Part shown: positions 40,031-44,505 of the stretch, one piece after another
Position numbering within the stretch: position 1 is the stretch's first letter
How the letters are laid out: the number at the start of each line of letters is the position of its first letter
Assembly: GCA_902465105.1 (NCBI GenBank)
Contig: CABQLM010000006.1
Location: 1 to 44,505 of the forward strand
DNA length: 44,505 nt
Origin: an uncultured Collinsella sp.
Lineage (GTDB): Bacteria > Actinomycetota > Coriobacteriia > Coriobacteriales > Coriobacteriaceae
Direction: 5' to 3'
The notes under the pieces: model-generated
The model's database searches: none
What the model saw: the letters and a program-made list of their open reading frames with translations, nothing else
Told to the model about the DNA's origin: nothing
Made by a program: the position numbers and the translations under genes

Positions 40031-40447
40031 CTACTCGGCCTTCTTCCTGTGCGCGGCCTGTCGTATGCGGTTGCTCTCCGCCTCCTCCTCGAGCCGTCTC
40101 TTCCGCTCCGCCAGATAGCACCCCTTGCACAGCCTCCACCTCTTCGCCTGCGCCGAGGTGTCGAACACGGGCCGCGCGTCGCACGCGATGCACAGGCCGT
40201 CCGTTCCGGTCGAGAAGCGCCCGTACCGCTGCCGCGCGTGCCTCACGGCGCTCGGCGTCACCCTCAGCTCCGCCGCGATCTCCGCCGCCGTCCGCTCCGG
40301 GTGCGCCTGCATCCGCCCTATCATATCGTCCGTCCAGAGGACGTAAGAGGAGCGCCCCTTCCGGAGCGCCCACTCGTCCCTCAACGGATATGTTGACTTT
40401 GTGGATGGGCCAAAAGGCCCATCTCCCGTCGGCGTCCTGCCCGCCAT
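40031..40447 (-). CDS. HTH phage protein with a zinc-binding segment
   Basis: A 138-residue protein from ATG 40447 (MAGRTPTGDGPFGP), with TTAGGGGG about 8 bases upstream. The middle has an HTH-like helix pair (HPERTAAEIAAELRVTPSAV, RHARQRYGRF). It then has CIACDARPVF and LCKGCYLAERKRRLEEE, probably four zinc ligands, with a basic tail. It lies last before the terminator that precedes terS, where late-gene activators or HNH proteins often lie, but HNH motifs are absent. A regulatory role is inferred. Confidence 0.65.
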   Translation of the reverse strand: MAGRTPTGDGPFGPSTKSTYPLRDEWALRKGRSSYVLWTDDMIGRMQAHPERTAAEIAAELRVTPSAVRHARQRYGRFSTGTDGLCIACDARPVFDTSAQAKRWRLCKGCYLAERKRRLEEEAESNRIRQAAHRKKAE

Positions 40448-40507
40448 TCGCATACCCCCTAAAGCTCGCCTGCCACGGCTGAACCTTATCAAGCGCCGGG
40501 GACCAAC

Positions 40508-40819
40508 TCACCGAGGACGCTCGATTATCGACCCGCAATCAGGGCAGTACGTTGCATCCAGTAGGCATAGCGCAGTGCACCCGCACTCTGAACAGGCTGT
40601 GCGCCCGTCCTCGTCCTCGACGAGATGGCACGTCGGCCGGTCGATGAGGTCTGCAAGGGCCGCGTACGTCTCGTTCTCAACCTCGTGGCTGAACTTGCCG
40701 GCCACCTCGACACCGACAGAGCCTGCAATCACGTCGAGTGAATCAACGTGGCGGTATGCCCCTGTCGATGCTTCACGCAACTCGGTCACCGCTCGCCTGC
40801 GCTCCTTGTCGCTAATCAT
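40508..40819 (-). CDS. small zinc-ribbon phage protein
   Basis: A 103-residue protein from ATG 40819 (MISDKERRRAVTELREASTG). The end carries CSECGCTALC and YCPDCGS, a zinc ribbon with two CxxC. The start overlaps the end of the preceding gene by 8 bases. Its N-terminus resembles that of the gene upstream (MRISDEQRREVAENLRHLT), pointing to duplication. Function unknown. Confidence 0.65.
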   Translation of the reverse strand: MISDKERRRAVTELREASTGAYRHVDSLDVIAGSVGVEVAGKFSHEVENETYAALADLIDRPTCHLVEDEDGRTACSECGCTALCLLDATYCPDCGSIIERPR

Positions 40820-41012
40820 CGTCTCCCCCTTCCGGGTCGATGAGGTCGGCGAGCTTATCGAGGACGACATCGAAGTCGTGGTAGTCCTCGAAGTCGACCA
40901 CCACCTCGGCAAGCTCGTCGAAGAACTGCTCCTTGTACTGGATGGAGTGGCCGATGGTCAGGTGTCGCAGGTTCTCGGCAACCTCGCGGCGCTGCTCATC
41001 GCTAATCCTCAT
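40812..41012 (-). CDS. small acidic phage protein
   Basis: A 66-residue protein from ATG 41012, MRISDEQRREVAENLRHLTI, followed by acidic sequence (ELAEVVVDFEDYHDFDVVLD) and ending LADLIDPEGGDDD. It shares its opening pattern (ISD-R-R-V-LR) and LADLID with the zinc-ribbon protein just downstream, but lacks the ribbon. Function unknown. Confidence 0.6.
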   Translation of the reverse strand: MRISDEQRREVAENLRHLTIGHSIQYKEQFFDELAEVVVDFEDYHDFDVVLDKLADLIDPEGGDDD

Positions 41013-41115
41013 ACAGCACCTCAAGCCCGTACGCGACGGCGGCATCATGCTCGATTCGGCACCCGCGCGCCTTCTCCCAGCCCTTGCAGAAGTAGGCCGC
41101 ATGGCACAGGCTCAT
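41002..41115 (-). CDS. 37-residue Cys-containing phage peptide
   Basis: A short frame not covered by longer ones: MSLCHAAYFCKGWEKARGCR then IEHDAAVAYGLEVLYED, stop at 41002-41004, overlapping the next gene start by 11 bases. Coupled overlaps are the rule in this operon, and the 125-base gap would otherwise be empty. No strong ribosome site is visible. Three Cys and one His may bind metal. Low confidence. Confidence 0.4.
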   Translation of the reverse strand: MSLCHAAYFCKGWEKARGCRIEHDAAVAYGLEVLYED

Positions 41116-41140
41116 GTTCTCAAGCGACTTCGCGAGATAA

Positions 41141-41371
41141 TCATGACTCCACCTCCATCACGAGCTCGTGTATGTCCATGGCCGTCTCTTCGGCAATGGA
41201 GAACAGAATGTTCAGCGGAATGCCCTTACGACCGTTCAGCAGCTCGCTGAGATATGAGGTCGAGATGCCAAGCGTCTTGGCAAAATCGCCTTGCGTGAGA
41301 TCGTGGTCAATCAGGTAGTGCTGGACGGCCCTCTTGTTGAGCACGTAGCGGGTCGATGCCTTGGTCGTCAT
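41141..41371 (-). CDS. XRE-family helix-turn-helix protein
   Basis: A 76-residue Cro/CI-type DNA-binding protein. The HTH is DLTQGDFAKTLGISTSYLSE (about 24-43), followed by LLNGRKGIPLNILFSIAEE, the usual helix 4-5. No C-terminal cleavage or dimer domain, so it is more Cro/HigA-like than CI-like. ATG 41371 overlaps the preceding stop (ATGA). It sits within the early operon, not at a divergent promoter, so it may act as an operon autoregulator. Confidence 0.8.
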   Translation of the reverse strand: MTTKASTRYVLNKRAVQHYLIDHDLTQGDFAKTLGISTSYLSELLNGRKGIPLNILFSIAEETAMDIHELVMEVES

Positions 41372-41763
41372 CAGTCCTCACCCCTCAGCTTGCGGGATGC
41401 AATGTCGCGCATGGCAGCTGAGTCGCAGCTGCCTACATCGCCAATGACGCACGTGTCACAATCGACGGCGTTCTTGCCAAAATAGTCGCAGGTGCCGCAG
41501 TGCGTTTTGCTTGCTGCCCTGTCCAAGTCCTCCTCAAGCTTCTCCCAGCTGTCGGGCGGTTCCGGCGGCGTGAGGTAGAAGGAGATGCAATAGTCATATA
41601 GGCAATCCACGAACACGACGCCCCACTTTAGGTCGGGTATCGTCTGTACCACAGAATAGGTAAAGCGGTTGACCTTGAGACACTTGCCGTCCTCGTTGTA
41701 CAAAATCTCGGTGTCAAGCGGAATCTCGCGGCCCTCGGCGTCCTTTGGCAGTTCGACACTCAT
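41371..41763 (-). CDS. Cys-rich phage protein, unknown
   Basis: A 130-residue protein, MSVELPKDAEGREIPLDTEI, with a beta-rich N-terminal part (YNEDGKCLKVNRFTYS, WGVVFVDCLYDYC, FYLTPPEPPDSWEKLEEDLD) and a C-terminal Cys cluster (CGTCDYFGKNAVDCDTCVIG, later SCDS), probably zinc binding. The pattern is common in phages of Coriobacteriia-like hosts from memory, but without known function. ATG 41763 overlaps the upstream stop. Confidence 0.65.
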   Translation of the reverse strand: MSVELPKDAEGREIPLDTEILYNEDGKCLKVNRFTYSVVQTIPDLKWGVVFVDCLYDYCISFYLTPPEPPDSWEKLEEDLDRAASKTHCGTCDYFGKNAVDCDTCVIGDVGSCDSAAMRDIASRKLRGED

Positions 41764-42065
41764 AGCCCAAACTCCTCGTAGTCGCGGCACTCGCCGCACT
41801 CGTCCTCGCAGTACAGCAGGTTCTCCATGAGCCACGCCACGGCCCACTTCGCCAGGCGCCAGAGCCCTTCCTTGCGGTCAGGCGCCTCTGCGTCGTAGGC
41901 GCGCTCGAACCCGAGGTGGCAGTAGCCGTAGTCGACGTGGATGTCGCTGCTGCAGAAATGCCTGCAGTTCCCGCACATCCTGGGCTCGCAGGCCCCGCCG
42001 AAGTGACGCTCAATGGCGGCGTCCGTTACCCCCATCGGGTAGCCGCCGACCCTCGAGTCACTCAT
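41760..42065 (-). CDS. Cys-rich phage protein, unknown
   Basis: A 101-residue protein with seven Cys plus His: CEPRMCGNCRHFCSSDIHVD, YCHLGFERAYD and LLYCEDECGECRDYEEFGL. The spacing suggests a metal-binding module. It overlaps the next gene's start and the preceding gene's stop. No family name can be given. Confidence 0.6.
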   Translation of the reverse strand: MSDSRVGGYPMGVTDAAIERHFGGACEPRMCGNCRHFCSSDIHVDYGYCHLGFERAYDAEAPDRKEGLWRLAKWAVAWLMENLLYCEDECGECRDYEEFGL

Positions 42066-42369
42066 CGCAGTCCGCCCCCCCTACGCTCTCGTCGAGCAGG
42101 TCGATGGCATCCCCGACGGTCGCCTCGATGCTCGTCAGCTGGCGGCGCAGGTTCTGCACGAGGTTCGCGCCTGCGACCTCCGCCCTTCCCGCCTCGTAGG
42201 CGCGCTCGATCATGTCGGTCACCGCGACCTGCATCGCCGTGTCGTTGTAGCCGCGCCTGACGCGGTACTTCCCCAGGTAGGCGTGCGCCCTGTCCTGCGG
42301 CCTGCACTCGCGGTCGAAATGGAACACCTCGACCGCGTCTGCCTTGATCTGATCCAAAGCCTCCATCAC
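42058..42369 (-). CDS. phage protein, unknown
   Basis: A 103-residue, mostly helical protein: MMEALDQIKADAVEVFHFDR, AHAYLGKYRVRRGYNDTAMQ, DMIERAYEAGRAEVAGANLV, SIEATVGDAIDLLDESVGGA. It has no recognised motif. It overlaps both neighbours by a few bases, so it is translated with them. An RNA or protein partner role is possible; I do not assign one. Confidence 0.6.
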   Translation of the reverse strand: MMEALDQIKADAVEVFHFDRECRPQDRAHAYLGKYRVRRGYNDTAMQVAVTDMIERAYEAGRAEVAGANLVQNLRRQLTSIEATVGDAIDLLDESVGGADCDE

Positions 42370-42668
42370 AGACGTCCCCTCTCACAGTTCCTCTCGTCCA
42401 TGCGCCGGATGGCGGCATCGACCTCGCCCTGCGTGGCGCCGACGGCTGCCAGCAGGTTGACGGTCGCCTGCACGGTGCCCAGGCACTCGTCGATGAGGTC
42501 GTCGCGGTACGCCCTGCGCGCCGTCATGATCGGGCTGAGGCGCATGTCGTCGCAATCCTGCCACGCGCCGTATACCTCGGCCGCCTCCTCGAGCGGCTTT
42601 AGCGCCTGCGCCTTGTCGTCCCTCACCTCGCGGAACGTCCGCAGGTTGAGCAGGTAACCGTCACGCAT
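42366..42668 (-). CDS. MazG-like all-alpha nucleotide pyrophosphohydrolase
   Basis: A 100-residue helical protein with EEAAEVYGAWQDCDD and DLIDECLGTVQATVNLLAAV, matching the metal-binding E-x(2)-E and D-E pattern of MazG-type NTP pyrophosphohydrolases. Phages carry such enzymes to change nucleotide or alarmone pools. The protein is shorter than full MazG, as in MazG-like/YpjD proteins. It sits in a run of overlapping small genes. Confidence 0.7.
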   Translation of the reverse strand: MRDGYLLNLRTFREVRDDKAQALKPLEEAAEVYGAWQDCDDMRLSPIMTARRAYRDDLIDECLGTVQATVNLLAAVGATQGEVDAAIRRMDERNCERGRL

Positions 42669-42901
42669 CAGATGCGCCTCCCCTCCGCCAGCGCCGCACG
42701 CATGGCGTTGACCTCTCGGCCCGACTCACTCCTCGTTCCGAGGTACACGTCCACGGGCCGCTTGCTCGCGTTCCTGTGCGCCACGTTCTCGCACCATCCG
42801 CAGCAGTACCGCTGGCGAGCGCTTATCGCCCGGAACCGCCTGCCGCACTGACGGCACACGAGCACGTGGCCACCTCGCATGTCCCACGACTCAGCCCTCA
42901 T
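42668..42901 (-). CDS. small zinc-finger phage protein
   Basis: A 77-residue protein with CRQCGRRFRAISARQRYCCG and WCENVAHRNASKR, i.e. CxxC ... CCxxC, a treble-clef-like zinc finger with many Arg, suited to nucleic acid binding. It overlaps the neighbouring genes at both ends. Confidence 0.65.
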   Translation of the reverse strand: MRAESWDMRGGHVLVCRQCGRRFRAISARQRYCCGWCENVAHRNASKRPVDVYLGTRSESGREVNAMRAALAEGRRI

Positions 42902-43133
42902 GTCGCGCCTCCCAGTAGTTGCACCTCGCGAGCCCCTGCGTGGCGTGCACGAAGTCGGGGCAGCGCATGCACGTGTACCGCTCGCGGCCCTCGCCGGACG
43001 CCGTCATGACCGCCTCGCTCACGGCGCAGAACCCGCACGTCTCGCAGCGGGCGCTGCGCGGCCCGTCGTCGTAGATGCTCACAGACCCCTTCGGTCTGCC
43101 CATGTTCTCGTTCCTCTCGGCGTCCAGACTCAT
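42891..43133 (-). CDS. small Cys-rich phage protein
   Basis: An 80-residue protein, MSLDAERNENMGRPKGSVSI, then CETCGFCAVSEAVMTASG, YTCMRCPDFV and ARCNYWEARHEG. Pairs of CxxC suggest a zinc ribbon. ATG 43133 overlaps the replisome-organizer stop (ATGA); ATG 43103 (MGRPKGS) is an alternative start. Function unknown. Confidence 0.6.
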   Translation of the reverse strand: MSLDAERNENMGRPKGSVSIYDDGPRSARCETCGFCAVSEAVMTASGEGRERYTCMRCPDFVHATQGLARCNYWEARHEG

Positions 43134-44002
43134 GACGCCCTCCTCTCGCATGCGGCCCTCGCGTCCAGCAGACGCCGCGCGTCCTGGTACGCCTTGAGCG
43201 CCACCGGGTCGGCGGTCGTCCCCCTCGGGGCCTTCACCTTCGCCGGGTCGATGCCCGGATGTTCCTCGCGCCACCTGCGCTCGAGCTCCGACCTCGTCTG
43301 CTCGGGCGTCCTTGTCGGCTTGAACGTGGCGGCCTCGACCTCCGAGGCGGTGGGCTTGCCGCGGCTCCGGCTCTCGGCGTCGAGCTCGCGCTGGCGGCGG
43401 TGCCACTGCCGGGCCTGCGGCTGCCAGTCCGAGATCGGCATGCCGTTGGACTTGCGCCAGCCCTGCGACGCGTAGAAGTCGAAGAACGCCTGCGGGTCGC
43501 CGTTCAGGCAGTTGGCCCCGAAGTACGCGGCGACCTCCTCGGCGGTCGGCGGCTCGAAGCCCTCGGGCGCGGCGCACGCGTCCGCACTGCCCTGCACTGG
43601 GATGGCCTGGCTTGGTATGGACTGGTATGGATTGGTATATAAGGAGGGGTTTTCAGGTTCAGAAACCCCCGTTTCGGCAGTTTCCGAAACCCCGAAACCA
43701 CAGTTTCCGTTTACCGAAACCCCCGTTTCCGAGGTTTCCGTACACTCCGAAACCCCCGTTTCGGCCTTGGCGTCCTTGCGCGGCCTGCCTCCTTTGTTCT
43801 TGTTGCGGGCGGCGATGCTGTTGTCGATGTCGTTGCGGAGGCTCGTGAAGAGCGCTTCGGACTGCCAATCGTCGCCAAAATCCGGCTCTATGCCGTTTGT
43901 CCCGTATTGAACGAGCATCCAAAGCATCTTGCCGCGCGGCCCCTCCGGCATTTTCTCAAGCGATTTAGTGAGCGTCGGGAACCACGTGAACTTGCTCGCC
44001 AT
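43130..44002 (-). CDS. phage replication initiator / replisome organizer (DUF6291 N-terminus)
   Basis: A 290-residue protein. MASKFTWFPTLTKSLEKMPE then MLWMLVQYGTNGIEPDFGDD and DIDNSIAARNKNKGGRPRKD is the DUF6291 pattern seen at the start of replication proteins in Gram-positive phages. A low-complexity middle has four copies of ETGVS, followed by YTNPYQSIPSQAIPVQ, encoded by iteron-like DNA. The C-terminal part has AAYFGANCLNGDPQAFFDFY and WRKSNGMPISDW, typical of replisome organizers that deliver the helicase. It lies after SSB and a 36-residue membrane peptide. Confidence 0.8.
   Translation of the reverse strand: MASKFTWFPTLTKSLEKMPEGPRGKMLWMLVQYGTNGIEPDFGDDWQSEALFTSLRNDIDNSIAARNKNKGGRPRKDAKAETGVSECTETSETGVSVNGNCGFGVSETAETGVSEPENPSLYTNPYQSIPSQAIPVQGSADACAAPEGFEPPTAEEVAAYFGANCLNGDPQAFFDFYASQGWRKSNGMPISDWQPQARQWHRRQRELDAESRSRGKPTASEVEAATFKPTRTPEQTRSELERRWREEHPGIDPAKVKAPRGTTADPVALKAYQDARRLLDARAACERRAS
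43612..43762. repeat. iteron-like repeats inside the replication gene (possible phage origin)
   Basis: Three tandem 10-mers TTGGTATGGA, CTGGTATGGA, TTGGTATATA (43612-43641) lie next to three exact copies of GAAACCCCCGTTTC (43662-43675, 43716-43729, 43749-43762), plus a variant at 43686. The 14-mer has inverted ends GAAAC/GTTTC. Location within the initiator gene is like lambda ori in gene O. Confidence 0.6.
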
Positions 44003-44112
44003 CAGAACCACCCCCATAGAAGCGAGGAGAAGAACAGGAAACCCGCGGCGAAGGAGGCGGCGAACAGTGCCGCCTCCCAGTGGTCGCGGATGATGTCGGG
44101 TACGTGCCTCAT
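44002..44112 (-). CDS. 36-residue phage membrane peptide
   Basis: MRHVPDIIRDHWEAALFAAS then FAAGFLFFSSLLWGWF, stop 44002-44004. It has one hydrophobic helix (about 14-36). Start and stop overlap the SSB stop and the replisome-organizer start, both as TGATG, which argues that it is translated. Function unknown. Confidence 0.55.
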   Translation of the reverse strand: MRHVPDIIRDHWEAALFAASFAAGFLFFSSLLWGWF

Positions 44113-44505
44113 CAGAACGGCACGTCCTCGTCGTAGAGCTCGGGCTGCGGGTCCGCGGCGTAGGCCTGCTGGGCGCTCCACTGCGGCGCGGCCTGCGCCC
44201 GTGGCGGCACGGGCACCGTGTCCGCGAGGCTCTGCTGCGGCTGGGCCTGCGTCTGCCCCTCACGGCGCACCATGACCTCGATCTCGTCGACGATAACCTC
44301 GAGCTTCGAGCGCTTCTGACCGTCGCGCTCCCAAGAGCTGTAGCGCAGCTTGCCCTCGATGGCGACCTTCATCCCCTTGGCGAGGAAACGGCTCACGGCC
44401 TCGGCGCGGGTGCCGAACATGGTGCAGTCGACGAAGTTGGGGTAGTCCTCCCACTCGCCGGTCTGCGCGTTGCGGCGACGGTCGTTCACGGCGACGCCAA
44501 AGGAC
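44112..44505 (-). CDS. ssb: single-stranded DNA-binding protein (5' end beyond window)
   Basis: The OB-fold is visible from SFGVAVNDRRRNAQTGEWED, YPNFVDCTMFGTRAEAVSRF and LAKGMKVAIEGKLRYSSWER, with a Gln/Pro/Ala linker and acidic tip ELYDEDVPF, the partner-recruiting tail. The first residues (about 25, judged by family) lie beyond 44,505; the GTG at 44,489 is internal. It protects ssDNA in phage replication and is followed by the replication initiator. Confidence 0.93.
   Translation of the reverse strand, partial: SFGVAVNDRRRNAQTGEWEDYPNFVDCTMFGTRAEAVSRFLAKGMKVAIEGKLRYSSWERDGQKRSKLEVIVDEIEVMVRREGQTQAQPQQSLADTVPVPPRAQAAPQWSAQQAYAADPQPELYDEDVPF

Overview
The window (44.5 kb, GC-rich) reads as a chromosomal segment of a high-GC, Gram-positive Coriobacteriia-type gut bacterium, most like Collinsella. 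I infer this from the order of the housekeeping cluster, the composition, the DUF6273-type surface-protein remnant and the Coriobacteriia-like phage genes. No database search was possible. It falls into three parts.

(1) Bases 1-2,760 are a worn accessory region: a small anchored protein, an exonuclease remnant, a small membrane protein, a possibly frameshifted secreted peptide, and a thioredoxin-like 3' fragment joined head-on to a DUF6273 3' fragment. The gene content suggests past recombination.

(2) Bases 2,805-20,186 hold tRNA-Pro(GGG), one long minus-strand housekeeping run and tRNA-Ala(GGC). Transcribed right to left, the run is: ABC-F ATPase, small membrane protein, site-2 protease, scpA, scpB, rRNA pseudouridine synthase, cmk, plsC-like, ispH, DUF512 radical-SAM protein, der, plsY, gpsA, rpe, cysteine desulfurase, Nif3-like, coiled-coil zinc-ribbon protein, coaBC. 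Many genes overlap or are a few bases apart, so translational coupling is likely.

(3) From about 20,675 to the window end lies a siphovirus prophage, open at the right edge. Its left attachment site is the 3' half of a CAT-anticodon tRNA (bases 20,675-20,719), with similarity to a tRNA ending at the anticodon loop. Nearly everything is on the minus strand. Right to left: SSB, replisome organizer with internal iterons (possible origin), small cysteine-rich proteins, MazG-like protein, XRE repressor-like protein, terminase small and large subunits, portal, MuF head protein fused to a zincin-like toxin domain with a likely immunity gene, scaffold, P22-type coat protein, connectors, major tail protein, tail chaperones linked by a T_TTT_TTC frameshift site, tape measure, Dit, baseplate protein, receptor-binding protein, then lysis genes.

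The most interesting system is at 22,922-25,548, a shufflon in the receptor-binding protein gene. A plus-strand tyrosine recombinase ends three bases before the first of four copies of a 14-bp core (ATTCCGTATCCCAG; two in each orientation). The copies flank two invertible modules. Each module carries two convergent C-terminal cassettes whose stop codons share one CTAG. One cassette is fused in frame to a fixed 167-residue N-terminus. The other three are silent, but each begins in the same frame with Ser-Val-Ser-Gln. Inversion between opposed sites would exchange the receptor-binding end of the tail, giving four proteins of 279, 270, 265 or 261 residues.
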